64,000 nucleotides of DNA from Alterluteimonas quercicellularis (lineage in GTDB: Bacteria; Pseudomonadota; Gammaproteobacteria; Xanthomonadales; Xanthomonadaceae), in the NCBI RefSeq assembly GCF_021191635.1, contig NZ_JAIWPR010000002.1, positions 280,919-344,918 on the forward strand. The letters run 5' to 3'. Position 1 is the stretch's first letter, and every line of letters begins with the position of its first letter. A program made the translations under genes and the position numbers. Below are positions 41,101-50,600 of this stretch, piece after piece. The notes beneath the pieces were generated by a model. That model saw only the letters and a list, made by a program, of their open reading frames with translations, was not told the origin of the DNA and made no database searches.

Positions 41101-42299
41101 GCGAGCGCATTTCCACCAGCATGCTCTACAGCCAGTCGATCGCCAGCCTGCAGTCCAAGCAGGCGCGGCTGTCGCATCTCCAGCAGCAGCTGGCCACCGG
41201 CCAGAAGCTGCTCACCGCCAAGGACGATCCCGTGGCCGCCGGCGCCGCGGTCGGCCTGGACCGCGCGCTGGCCGAGCTGGAGCGGTTCGGCGCCAACGCC
41301 GACACCGTGCTCAACCGGCTCGGCCTGCAGGAGAACGCGCTCGAGCAGGCCGGCAACGCGCTGGCGCGGATCTCCGAGCTGACCGTGCAGGCCAACAGCG
41401 CCGGCGCCTCGGCCGCCGACCGCAAGACCATCGCCGCCGAGATCGTCAGCCTGCGCGCGACCCTGCTCGACCTGGCCAACAGCAGCGACGGCGCGGGCCG
41501 CTACCTGTTCGGCGGAACCGCGGACGGCAGCGCGCCGTTCGCCTCCGCGGCCGGCGGCGTGGCCTACAGCGGCGACCAGACCCAGCGCCAGGTCGAGATC
41601 GCCCCGCAGCTGTTCGTCTCCGACGCCCTGCCCGGCAGCGAGCTGTTCCTGCGCGTGCGCACCGGCGACGGCCGCATCGACGCCGCCGCCGGGTCCGGCA
41701 ATACCGGCACCGGGGTGCTGGCGCGCTCGCAGCTGAGCGACGCCGCCGCCTGGGACGGCGGCCGCTACCGGGTGGTGTTCGAGGCGGACGCGACCTACCG
41801 GGTGGAGAACGCCGCCGGCGAGACCGTGGCGGCCGGCGACTACGTCAGCGGCGAGGCGATCGCCTTCGCCGGGCTGCAGCTGGTCGTGCAGGGCGAGCCC
41901 GCCGAGGGCGACGCCTTCACGATCGGGCCGGCCGGCACGCGCGACGTGTTCGCCACCATCGACGGCCTGGTCGCGGCGCTGAACAGCCAGCCGACCAGCG
42001 ACGCCGAGCGCGCCGCCCAGCAGAACGCGCTGCAGGCCGCGCTGCGCGACATCGGCACCGCGCAGGGACATTTCGTCGACGCCCGTGCCAGCGGCGGCGC
42101 GCAGCTGGCGCTGATCGATACCGCCGAGGCGTTGCGCGGTGCGCAGACGCTGACCCTGGAGAGCACGCTGTCGGGCATGCGCGACCTCGACATGGTCGAA
42201 GCCTACTCCCGCTTCACGCTGGAGAAGACCGCGCTGGAAGCCGCGCAGCTGAGCTTCATGCAGATGCAGCAGCTGTTGCTGTTCAAGCTGATCCGCTAG
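41097..42299 (+). CDS. flgL: Flagellar hook-associated protein FlgL (HAP3)
   Basis: FlgL is the second junction protein. The 400-residue protein has a flagellin-like N-terminus (RISTSMLYSQSIASLQSKQ, LSHLQQQLATGQKLLTAKDD) and C-terminus (ESTLSGMRDLDMVEAYSRF, LEAAQLSFMQMQQL). The ATG overlaps the flgK stop by four bases. It closes the flg series and is followed by a REP pair. Confidence 0.95.
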   Translation: MSERISTSMLYSQSIASLQSKQARLSHLQQQLATGQKLLTAKDDPVAAGAAVGLDRALAELERFGANADTVLNRLGLQENALEQAGNALARISELTVQANSAGASAADRKTIAAEIVSLRATLLDLANSSDGAGRYLFGGTADGSAPFASAAGGVAYSGDQTQRQVEIAPQLFVSDALPGSELFLRVRTGDGRIDAAAGSGNTGTGVLARSQLSDAAAWDGGRYRVVFEADATYRVENAAGETVAAGDYVSGEAIAFAGLQLVVQGEPAEGDAFTIGPAGTRDVFATIDGLVAALNSQPTSDAERAAQQNALQAALRDIGTAQGHFVDARASGGAQLALIDTAEALRGAQTLTLESTLSGMRDLDMVEAYSRFTLEKTALEAAQLSFMQMQQLLLFKLIR

Positions 42300-42319
42300 C
42301 GCCGCAACCGGCGTCTTCC

Positions 42320-42469
42320 GTAGGAGCGCGCTCGCGCGCGACCGGGCCAGGTGCCACGGAACGGCCGGCAGGAGAAGAACGCGTCCCCACGCGCGGACGC
42401 GGGTGAACGGCGGCCGGCGATGCTTCTTCCGGCGCACGCAGAGGGCGTCGCGCGCGAGCGCGCTCCTAC
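42320..42469 (+). repeat. GTAG-headed REP inverted pair (copy 3)
   Basis: GTAGGAGCGCGCTCGCGCGCG at the left and GCGCGCGAGCGCGCTCCTAC at the right are inverted copies about 100 bases apart. They fill most of the 317-base gap between flgL and fliC; the rest holds the fliC promoter and leader. Confidence 0.8.
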
Positions 42470-42486
42470 AGGGCCGGCGCGCCCGC

Positions 42487-42513
42487 TAAAGGTCGGCTCC
42501 GGGGCGCCGTTAA
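42487..42513 (+). promoter_or_regulatory. FliA (sigma28) promoter of fliC
   Basis: TAAAGGTC, an 11-base spacer and GCCGTTAA match the flagellar sigma28 consensus at all positions that matter except one -10 base. It leaves a leader of roughly 95 bases before fliC. Confidence 0.85.
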
Positions 42514-42616
42514 CCCCTACAGCAGAGGACAGGGCCGCATCCACGGCAACTCCCTGCGGAGCCCCCCGGCCAGGCCCTGTACCCGTGCCGGATTCCCATC
42601 CAAGGAGACCCGCATC

Positions 42617-43819
42617 ATGTCCGTCATCAACACCAACACCATCGCGCTGAACGCGCAGCGCAACCTGGCCACCAACAGCGCCAGCCTCTCCACCACGATC
42701 CAGCGCCTGTCCTCGGGCCTGCGCATCAACAGCGCCAAGGACGACGCCGCCGGCCTCGCCATCTCCGAGCGCTTCAGCACCCAGATCCGTGGCATGAACC
42801 AGGCCGCCCGCAACGCCAACGACGGCATCTCGCTGGCGCAGACCGCCGAAGGCGCGCTGGGCGAGATCGGCAACAACCTGCAGCGCATCCGCGAGCTGGC
42901 GGTGCAGTCGCGCAACGCCACCAACTCCACCTCCGACCGCCAGGCGCTCAACGCCGAGGTCGAGCAGCTCAAGGCCGAGATCCAGCGCGTCGCCGAGCAG
43001 ACCCAGTTCAACGGCACCAACCTGCTGGACGGCAGCTTCTCCGGCGCGGTGTTCCAGGTCGGCGCCAACCAGGGCCAGACCATCACCGTCGACGGCATCG
43101 CCAACGCCAACACCGCCTCCCTGGGCGGCTGGACCACCCCGACCGTGAGCAGCGCCGAGACCTCGGTCACCGCCGCCAACCTGCTGGCCCCCGCCGCCGA
43201 GACCGACGGCGCCGGCGATCCGACCGGCACCTTCGGCTACGCCGCCGCCACCTTCAGCGTCAACGGCACCGAGGTTACCGTGGCCGCCGTCACCGGCGCC
43301 GCCGACGAAGCCACCGCGCGCACCCAGCGCCTGGAGGCCCTGGCCAGCGCGTTCAGCGGCGTGTCGGGCGTCTCCGCCTCGATCGACGACGACGGCGCGC
43401 TGAACATCACCTCCACCGCCGACATCGAGATCGTCGACGGCGACAACGTCGCCGCCGCCGGCCTGGTCAGCGCCGAGGCCCAGGAGATCGCCGGCACCGC
43501 GCAGACGGGCTTCGCCACCGAGACGGTGCTGACCACCGAGGCCGCCGACCGCATGATCCTGGCCATGGACGCCGCCCTGGGCGCGGTCAACTCCGCGCGC
43601 GCCGACCTGGGCGCGGTGCAGAACCGCTTCAGCTCGGTGGTCGCCAACCTGCAGACCAGCTCGGAGAACCTGTCGGCCTCGCGCAGCCGCATCATGGACA
43701 CCGACTTCGCCAAGGAGACCGCGGAGCTGTCGCGCACGCAGATCCTGCAGCAGGCCGGTACCGCGATGCTGGCGCAGGCCAACCAGATCCCGCAGAACGT
43801 GCTGACCCTGCTGCGCTGA
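42617..43819 (+). CDS. fliC: Flagellin FliC
   Basis: The filament subunit has 400 residues. The conserved N-terminal part runs from MSVINTNTIALNAQRNLATN through SSGLRINSAKDDAAGLAIS. The C-terminal part includes RSRIMDTDFAKETAELSR and ends QIPQNVLTLLR. A short, Ala/Thr-rich variable region (about residues 165-300) shows an ancestral flagellin_IN-like repeat (ATFSVNGTEVTVAAVTG). An AAGGAG ribosome site precedes the ATG. It is the only flagellin gene in the window. Confidence 0.98.
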   Translation: MSVINTNTIALNAQRNLATNSASLSTTIQRLSSGLRINSAKDDAAGLAISERFSTQIRGMNQAARNANDGISLAQTAEGALGEIGNNLQRIRELAVQSRNATNSTSDRQALNAEVEQLKAEIQRVAEQTQFNGTNLLDGSFSGAVFQVGANQGQTITVDGIANANTASLGGWTTPTVSSAETSVTAANLLAPAAETDGAGDPTGTFGYAAATFSVNGTEVTVAAVTGAADEATARTQRLEALASAFSGVSGVSASIDDDGALNITSTADIEIVDGDNVAAAGLVSAEAQEIAGTAQTGFATETVLTTEAADRMILAMDAALGAVNSARADLGAVQNRFSSVVANLQTSSENLSASRSRIMDTDFAKETAELSRTQILQQAGTAMLAQANQIPQNVLTLLR

Positions 43820-43858
43820 TCCCGTCGCCGCGCCCACGGGCGCCGGCACCGACGCGAA

Positions 43859-43889
43859 CCCCCGGCTTCGGCCGGGGGCTTCTTTTTTT
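43859..43889 (+). terminator. Intrinsic terminator of fliC
   Basis: An 8-bp perfect stem CCCCCGGC/GCCGGGGG with a TTCG tetraloop is followed by a T-rich tract (CTTCTTTTTTT). It lies 40 bases after the fliC stop and is the strongest terminator in the window. Confidence 0.95.
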
Positions 43890-43900
43890 GGGCGAGACCC

Positions 43901-43966
43901 GTAGGAGCGCGCTGGCGCGCGAAGGGCTTTCCCCGCCAAGCCTGTCGCGCGCGAGCGCGCTCCTAC
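43901..43966 (+). repeat. GTAG-headed REP inverted pair (copy 4)
   Basis: GTAGGAGCGCGCTGGCGCGCG and GCGCGCGAGCGCGCTCCTAC are separated by 23 bases. It follows the fliC terminator and ends nine bases before the fliD promoter. Confidence 0.85.
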
Positions 43967-43974
43967 AGGTGCCG

Positions 43975-43990
43975 CGGCATGCCGCTTGCA
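43975..43990 (+). promoter_or_regulatory. RpoN (sigma54) promoter of fliD
   Basis: CGGCAT-GCCGC-TTGCA keeps the GG and GC elements ten bases apart with two mismatches to the -24 box. It lies about 95 bases before fliD. Confidence 0.55.
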
Positions 43991-44084
43991 TGCCTCAAGA
44001 ACCGCGGCGCGACGCCGCTATTTCCAGTGGCCGCCCCGTGCGGCGCGTGGCGTCCCGGCCGGACCGGGGCATGGAGAGACAGGC

Positions 44085-45467
44085 ATGGCGGACTATTCCT
44101 TCGGCTACGGCGGCGTCGGCTCCGGGCTCGACATCAGCACCATGGTCAACCAGCTGGTGGCCGCCGAGCGCGCGCCACAGGATTCGCGGCTGAACAAGCT
44201 GGAGTCGGCCGCCAAGTTCAAGCTGTCCGGCCTGGCCAGCGTCAGCTCGGCCTTCGCCAGCCTGAAGTCGGCGCTCGACGCGCTGCAGAAGACCGATGCG
44301 CTCGGCGCGCGCACCGCCAGCTCCAGTTCGCCCGGCAGCGCCGCCGGCGCCGACGACGTGCTGAGCGCCAGTGCCGGCCGCAACACGCCGCTGGGCCGCT
44401 ACACGGTGGAGGTGCTGCAGCTGGCCACCGCGCACAAGCTGCAGGGCGCCGGGGTGGACCCGGAGACCCGCTTCGGCGCCGGCACCCTGCGGCTGACGAT
44501 CGGCGAGGAGAGCGTGGAGATCGCGATCGCCGCGGACGCCACGCTCGCCGACGTGCGCGGTGCGATCACCGACGCGGCCGGCCGCCATGGCGTGCAGGCC
44601 GCGCTCTTGACCTCCGACGCCGGCCACCACCTGAGCCTGGGCGCCACCAAGACCGGCGCCGAGTTCGCGATCGGACTGCAGGTGGTCGAGGGCGGCGCCG
44701 ACCTGCAGTCGCTGGTCGACGGCCTGCAGGAGCAGTCGCCCGCCGCCGACGCCCGGGTGTCGATCGACGGCCTGGTGACCACCTCGGCCAGCAACACGGT
44801 GGCCGACGCGGTGCCGGGCCTGTCGCTGAAGCTCAAGGAGACCGGCACCAGCACGGTCGAGGTGTCCGCCGACCCGGCGGGCAGCCGCGCCGCGGTGGAA
44901 TCCTTCGTCAAGGCCTACAACGCGGCGCTGAAGGCGATCTCCACCGCCACCTCCTACAACGCCGAGACCCAGACCCCCTCGGCGCTGACCGGCGACGCGC
45001 AGATGCGCGGCGCCGCCTCGCAGCTGCGCAACGTGATGGGCGAACTGCTGAGCGGGCTGGCCGCGCAGGGCCTGGACGCCAAGACCCTGGGCCTGCAGAC
45101 GCAGGGCTTTCCCAGCGCCGACGGCAGCCTGGTGCTCGACGCCGCCAAGTTCGACGCCGCGATGGCCGCCAATGCCGGCCAGATCGCCGCGGCCTTCTCC
45201 GGGCCCGACGGCGTGGCCGCCAGGCTCAACGAGGCGGTCAAGGGCTACGTCGGCACCGACGGCGCGTTCACCCTGCGCAACAAGGGCCTCAACGACCAGA
45301 TCAAGGACGTGACCCGCCAGCGCGAGGCGCTCGACACCCGCATGCAGAGCGTGGCCGAGCGCTACCGCACGCAGTTCGTCGCGCTGGACTCGCTGATGGC
45401 GCAGATGACCACCACCAGCAACTACCTCTCGCAGCAGCTCGCGGCGCTGTCCGCGCAGACGGGCTGA
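44085..45467 (+). CDS. fliD: Flagellar filament cap protein FliD (HAP2)
   Basis: FliD caps the filament and folds flagellin as it emerges. The 460-residue protein has the FliD N-terminal motif GVGSGLDISTMVNQLVAAER, a middle domain with flagellin_IN-like DLQSLVDGLQ, and the C-terminal helices with LNDQIKDVTRQREALDTRMQ and YLSQQLAAL. The start MADYSFGYGG fits the family and has GAGACAGG upstream. Confidence 0.96.
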   Translation: MADYSFGYGGVGSGLDISTMVNQLVAAERAPQDSRLNKLESAAKFKLSGLASVSSAFASLKSALDALQKTDALGARTASSSSPGSAAGADDVLSASAGRNTPLGRYTVEVLQLATAHKLQGAGVDPETRFGAGTLRLTIGEESVEIAIAADATLADVRGAITDAAGRHGVQAALLTSDAGHHLSLGATKTGAEFAIGLQVVEGGADLQSLVDGLQEQSPAADARVSIDGLVTTSASNTVADAVPGLSLKLKETGTSTVEVSADPAGSRAAVESFVKAYNAALKAISTATSYNAETQTPSALTGDAQMRGAASQLRNVMGELLSGLAAQGLDAKTLGLQTQGFPSADGSLVLDAAKFDAAMAANAGQIAAAFSGPDGVAARLNEAVKGYVGTDGAFTLRNKGLNDQIKDVTRQREALDTRMQSVAERYRTQFVALDSLMAQMTTTSNYLSQQLAALSAQTG

Positions 45468-45484
45468 CCGCCAGGAGCCGCCCC

Positions 45485-45901
45485 ATGATGCCCCGTGCCT
45501 ACGCCCAGCAGTACCGCCAGACCCAGCTCGACGGCGCGGTGATGGACGCCGATCCGCACCGCCTGGTCGCCCTGCTGCTGGGCGGCGCCTGCGAGCGCAT
45601 CCGCCTCGCCGAAGCCTGCCTCGCCCGCGGCGACCACGCCCGCAAGGGCAAGGCCATCGGCGAGGCCTGCGCCATCGTCGGTCACCTCGACGGCTCGCTC
45701 GACCACGAGGCCGGCGGCGAGATCGCCGCCAACCTGTCGGCGCTGTACGACTACGTGGTGCGGCGGCTGACCGAGGCCAACCTGCACAACGACGGCGAGG
45801 CGCTGGGCGAATCGCTGGCGTTGCTGGGCGAGATCGCGCTGGCCTGGAACGCGATCCCGCCCGACCAGCGCGGCGGCCGTGCCGCGGGGACGCCGGCATG
45901 A
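45485..45901 (+). CDS. fliS: Flagellar export chaperone FliS
   Basis: FliS binds unpolymerised flagellin. The 138-residue helical protein has the hallmark start AYAQQYRQTQLDGAVMDADP, HRLVALLLGGACERI, and DYVVRRLTEANLHNDGEALG. The ATG shown is one codon before a second in-frame ATG; either could be used. It overlaps the next gene by four bases. Confidence 0.95.
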   Translation: MMPRAYAQQYRQTQLDGAVMDADPHRLVALLLGGACERIRLAEACLARGDHARKGKAIGEACAIVGHLDGSLDHEAGGEIAANLSALYDYVVRRLTEANLHNDGEALGESLALLGEIALAWNAIPPDQRGGRAAGTPA

Positions 45902-46200
45902 GCGCGCCGAGCCTGCAGTCCCTGCACGCCGGCCTCGGCGCCCTGGGCGAGGCGGTCGGCCGCGACGACCTGGACGGTGCCGACCGGATCATGGCCGACT
46001 ACGACCTCGCCCTGCGCCGCTACATCGAACAGGCCGGAATGCAGGCGCCGCTCGACGGCCTGCGCGGTCTGCTGCGCCTGCAGAACGCCGTGGTCGCCGA
46101 CCTGCGCGAGCGCCGCCAGCGCGCCGCCGACGCGCTGCGGCGCGAACGGCGCACCCGCTCGGCGCATCGCGCCTACGCCTCCGGCGGGACCGCACCGTGA
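45898..46200 (+). CDS. FliT-like small flagellar protein
   Basis: The 100-residue, all-helical protein (MSAPSLQSLHAGLGALGEAV, DDLDGADRIMADYDLALRRY, LLRLQNAVVADLRERRQR) has the length, charge pattern and position after fliS of FliT, the FliD chaperone. The sequence is too short and divergent to be certain. The start overlaps the fliS stop and its own end overlaps the following GTG, so the three genes are coupled. Confidence 0.65.
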   Translation: MSAPSLQSLHAGLGALGEAVGRDDLDGADRIMADYDLALRRYIEQAGMQAPLDGLRGLLRLQNAVVADLRERRQRAADALRRERRTRSAHRAYASGGTAP

Positions 46201-46757
46201 CCGACACGGCGCCGGCGCAGGCCGAGCGGCGCCTGTTCGACGGGGTGCTGAACTGCGAGTTGTCCCTGCCGGCCGCGCTGCTGCCCGCCGCCGGCCCGGA
46301 CCGCCAGCCGCAGGCCGCCGCGCTGCTGGCGGCGCTGGCGCAGGTGGAGGACCTGCGCAAGGACGAACCCGGCGATGAGCACGGCGGCCTGCCGCTGCTG
46401 GCGCAGCGAATGGACGCCAAGCTCGACCTGATCCTGGCCCTGCTGGGCCGCCTGGCGCGGCAGGCCGACGGCCTGCCCGAGCGCGCGCTGCGCTGGTCCT
46501 CGCGCGGCCTGCGGCTGGACCTGGACGCCGCCGGCGCGCCATCGCCCGGCGATGCGGTGCGGCTGCGCCTGCAGCCGGCCGACTGGCTGCCCGACCTCGT
46601 CGAGCTGCCGGCCACCGCGATCGCGCGCGAGGAGGGCGATCGGGGTGTGCGGGTGTGGATCGCCTTCGACGACTTGCGCGCGGACCTCGCCGAGGCGATG
46701 GAACGGCACCTGTTCCGGTTGCACCGCCGCCAGGTGGCCGAACAGCGCCGGCGGTGA
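46197..46757 (+). CDS. Probable atypical PilZ-like protein
   Basis: The 186-residue protein starts at GTG (MTDTAPAQAERRLFDGVL). It is a mixed alpha/beta protein with a central helix (QRMDAKLDLILALLGRLARQ), then a beta segment ALRWSSRGLRLDLDAAG and DAVRLRLQPADWLPDLVELP. The second half resembles a PilZ barrel, and Xanthomonadaceae keep an atypical PilZ gene at this place. Canonical RxxxR and D/NxSxxG motifs are not clear, so cyclic di-GMP binding is doubtful. Overlap with the FliT-like gene places it in the fliD operon. Confidence 0.6.
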   Translation: MTDTAPAQAERRLFDGVLNCELSLPAALLPAAGPDRQPQAAALLAALAQVEDLRKDEPGDEHGGLPLLAQRMDAKLDLILALLGRLARQADGLPERALRWSSRGLRLDLDAAGAPSPGDAVRLRLQPADWLPDLVELPATAIAREEGDRGVRVWIAFDDLRADLAEAMERHLFRLHRRQVAEQRRR

Positions 46758-46834
46758 ATGCGGGCTTGTCGTATGCTTCGTGGCCGGGGCCGCTCAGGCA
46801 GGCCCGGCCAGCCAGGCCCGGAGAAGCGAAAGCC

Positions 46835-47467
46835 GTGCGCGTCCTGATCGTCGACGACCATACCCTCGTGCGGGCCGGCCTGTGCCGGCTGCTGCAGGGC
46901 TTCGACGGGGTCGACGTGTGCGGCGAGGCCAGCCACGCCGACGAGGCGCTCGACCTGAGCCTGATCCACCGCCCCGACCTGGTGCTGATGGACCTCTCGC
47001 TGCCCGGCCGCAGCGGCCTGGAGGCGATGACCGCGATCCTGGCCGAACTGCCCGCCACGCGGGTGCTGATGATGTCGATGTACGACGACGCCCAGCACGT
47101 GCGCGGCGCCCTGGAGCGCGGCGCCGCCGGCTTCATCGTCAAGGACGCCGCGCCGCTGGAACTGGAACTGGCGCTGCGCACCGCCGCCGCCGGCCAGACC
47201 TTCCTCAGCCCGCGGCTGTCGTCGCGGATGATGGCGCCGATGTTCGGCCGCGAGAAGCCCGGCGGCGTGGACGCGCTGTCGCCGCGGCAGCGGCAGATCC
47301 TCGGCATGATCGGCGGTGGCCTGAGCAACAAGGAGATCGCCGCCGAACTCGGCATCAGCGTCAAGACGGTGGAGACCCATCGCGCGCGGATGATGGAAGC
47401 GCTGGGGTGCCGCCGCGCCACCGACCTGCTGCTGCTCGCCGCCCGCCATCGCCAGGCGCTGGCGTAG
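46835..47467 (+). CDS. LuxR/NarL-family response regulator
   Basis: The 210-residue protein has a receiver domain (VLIVDDHTLVRAGLCRLL, acceptor Asp in LVLMDLSLPGRSGLEA, FIVKDAAP) and a LuxR-type helix-turn-helix (LSPRQRQILGMIGGGLSNKE, VKTVETHRARMMEALG). GTG is the likely start, preceded by GGAGAAG. No histidine kinase is adjacent; the NarL-partner kinase at 23,518 is a candidate. It is the last gene before the RHS module. Confidence 0.93.
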   Translation: MRVLIVDDHTLVRAGLCRLLQGFDGVDVCGEASHADEALDLSLIHRPDLVLMDLSLPGRSGLEAMTAILAELPATRVLMMSMYDDAQHVRGALERGAAGFIVKDAAPLELELALRTAAAGQTFLSPRLSSRMMAPMFGREKPGGVDALSPRQRQILGMIGGGLSNKEIAAELGISVKTVETHRARMMEALGCRRATDLLLLAARHRQALA

Positions 47468-47660
47468 CGCCCGCATACGTGCCGGTGTAATCGCGCCGTC
47501 ATGCGACGAACGGCCTTGACATAGCTGTCCAGGGCCGGAAAAGATGGCTGCAGGGCATCGGCCATCGGGGATCCATCGGCCGGCCACACGTTTCCTTCTC
47601 CGCCGGCCTCGCCGGCCCGCGCCTCGCGCGAGTAATAGTCGAAACCCAAGGAATTCGGAC

Positions 47661-50600
47661 ATGGATGTTCTCAGGCCCGTAAGGGCCGCCCTCGTTGCGC
47701 TGCTGGGCCTCGTCGCGGCGCCCGCCGCCTTCGCGCAGGCGATGACGCCGACCTGGACCCTGGAAGTCGAGCATGCGGAGCGGCCGCGCTCGACGGTGGG
47801 CGTGTTTGTGAATCAAGCCGAGGCCGAGGCGGCGCTGCGCGAGGTGCCCGGCCCGAGCGATGCCGGGGGCGCCTTCGACTACGTCAGGAGTCAGAGCCTC
47901 ACTTCGCTCGACGGCGTGCATACCACGATCGAGTTCACGATGGGTGCCGAGCAACCCCGGGACCCGGAGTGGACCTACCGGTTCTTGGCGCAGGCGTACC
48001 CTACCGAGGCGGCGATGATCGCGGCGATCGAATCCTGGTACGCCAGTAGCCATGCCGCCGTTTGCGGTGCGATGACGGTCGAGCCTCTGGATGAGTGGAC
48101 CGCCACCGGCCCGGACCTGGAAGGCCGCGAGGAAGCGCGCAACTATCGGGCCAACAGGCAGCTTCTCGCGAGCAATGGCGATTGCATCCCATACCCGGGT
48201 CCGGCGTACACGATGCGCTCGCGTCGCCTGCAATGCCCGGTGCTCTACACCGAATGGGACGACGACCACCAGGCCTGCGTGCGCCCCGACGTGGTGGCCT
48301 ACCTGACCGGCCCGGTGCAGCCGGACGAATGCGCCACGGGCAATCCCTGCGACGTACAGACCGGCGACAAGTCGCAGCCGGAGAAGGACTTCGACCTGGG
48401 CTGGGTACAGTTCGTGCGCACGTTCCGGTCTTCGCAGGTCGCACGCGACTCCAATTTCGGCCGCGGCTGGAGCCACTCGCACGACGTGCGGTTGTCAGTC
48501 AACCAGAACCACGCCCTGCTGAGCGAGGGCAGCGGCCTGCAGCGGCCTTTCCGGCGCGTGGGCGCCAGTTATCTTGCGGCCGACGCGTCCGGGGACCGGA
48601 TCACGGCGGAACCGGCCGGCGGCTGGACCCTCTACGCCGCCGACCGTGCCGTGGCATTCGACGCGGAGGGCCGGATCGCGCGCAGCACGCACGAGGACGG
48701 CACGTTCCTCGACTACGCGCACGACGCCGCAGGCCGGCTGGAGACCATCACCCATTCCAGCGGCCGCCAGCTCGAGTTCCTTTACTTCGGCAGTACCCGC
48801 TATGCATCGATGGACGCCATCCTCCTCGATGGTCGGTGGCTAGCCTTCTACGGCTACGACGAGGACATCGTTGACCAGCTCGTCTTCGTCGGCATGGCCG
48901 GCAACCATTACCGCGATTACTACTACGAAGACGAGCGATTCCCGTACTTTCTGACCGGCATCATCGACGAGCGCGGCAACCGCTACAGCTGGTTCGAATA
49001 CGACGCATCCGGGCGCGTGGTCGCCAGCTACCATGACGGCGGCGCGGACGGGATCGCGCTGGCCTACGGACCGACGGCGACGGTGGTGACCGACGCACTC
49101 GGCGCGCAGACCACCTACGACCTCACCCCGCACGCCGCCGGGTCGCCCAAGGTGAGCGCGGTCACCGATGCCGACGGCACGCTGACCCAGGAGTATCTGG
49201 ACGCCGCATCCGACTTCCGCCGCCGCCTGGCCCGCAGCGTCGACCGCACCGGCGTCGAGACGCGCCATGCCTACACCGAGGCGACCGACAACGGCGTACC
49301 GGTGCGGGTGCACACCATTCGCGAGGCCGTGGACCTGCCGCAGGAACGCACGATCGTGGTGCGCACGGCGATCGACAGCAACCGCGTGTTGTCGGTCGAG
49401 CAAGGCGGCCAGCGGGTGGAGACGCTGCGCAATGCACGCCATCAGCCGTTGGAGATGCGCACGACCGACCTCGCCTCCGGCCAGGCGCGAACCACGACCT
49501 ACGCCTACTGCGAAGCGGCCGACGCCGCTACGCCCGGGAGCACCTGCCCGCAGGTCGGGCTGCTCAAGTCGGTGGACGGCCCACGCAGCGACGTCGCCGA
49601 TACCCTCGCGTACAGCTACTACCCCGCCGACGACGCCGGCTGCGCGACCGGCGGATATTGCGACTTCCGCAAGGGCGACCTGTGGAAGACCACGAACGGC
49701 CTGGGCCAGGTCCGCGAGGTGGTCGCTTATGACGACGCGGGGCGGGAATGGGCGGTCCAGGCCAATGGCGTCATGACGGTGTACGCCTACACGCCCCGGG
49801 GCTGGCTGAGCGGGGTGCGGGTGTGGGGCGAGACGGCCGCGGACGACCGCACGCTGGAATTCGCTTACTGGCCGACCGGCCAGATCCGCCGCGTCACCGA
49901 GCCCGATGGCGCCTGGACCGAGTACGACTACGACCCCGCCCAGCGGCTGGTCGCCATCCGCGACAACGCCGGCAACGCCATCGACTACACCCTCGACCTG
50001 GCCGGCAACCGCCTGGCCGAGGACACCTCCGACGCCGGCGGCACCCTGCGCCGCACGCTCTCGCGCGTCTACGACCAGCTCGGCCGCCTGGTCACCCAGG
50101 CCGACGCCTCGGCCAACCCCACCGACTTCGCCTACGACGCCAACGGCAACCTCACCGCCACCACCGATGCCCTGGGCCGGGTCACGACTCAGGCCTACGA
50201 TCCGCTCGACCGCCTCGTGCAGACCCTGCAGGACGTGGGCGGCATCGAGGCCGGCACCACGTTCCAGTACGACGCCCTCGACCAGCTCACCCGGGTCGTA
50301 GATCCGAAGGGCCTGGCCACCGACTACGCCTACAGCCCCCTGGGCGACCTGCTGCAGCTCGACAGCCCGGACACCGGCCTGACGACGTATACCTACGACA
50401 GCGCCGGCAACCGCATCGGCCAGGTGGACGCCCGCGGGCAGGCCACCCACTACGGCTACGACGCCCTGAACCGGCTGACGACGATCCAGTACCCCGGCGC
50501 CGCCGACCTGGACGTGAGCTACGTCTACGACGTCGCCCAGCCGGCCTGCCAGGCCGGCGAGACCTACGCCGTCGGCCGGCTGAGCGCCATGGCCGATGCC

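Noticed and set aside
42514..42616. A cyclic di-GMP riboswitch in the fliC leader
   Set aside because: No conserved GEMM-type core was seen; the leader only shows an ordinary ribosome site.
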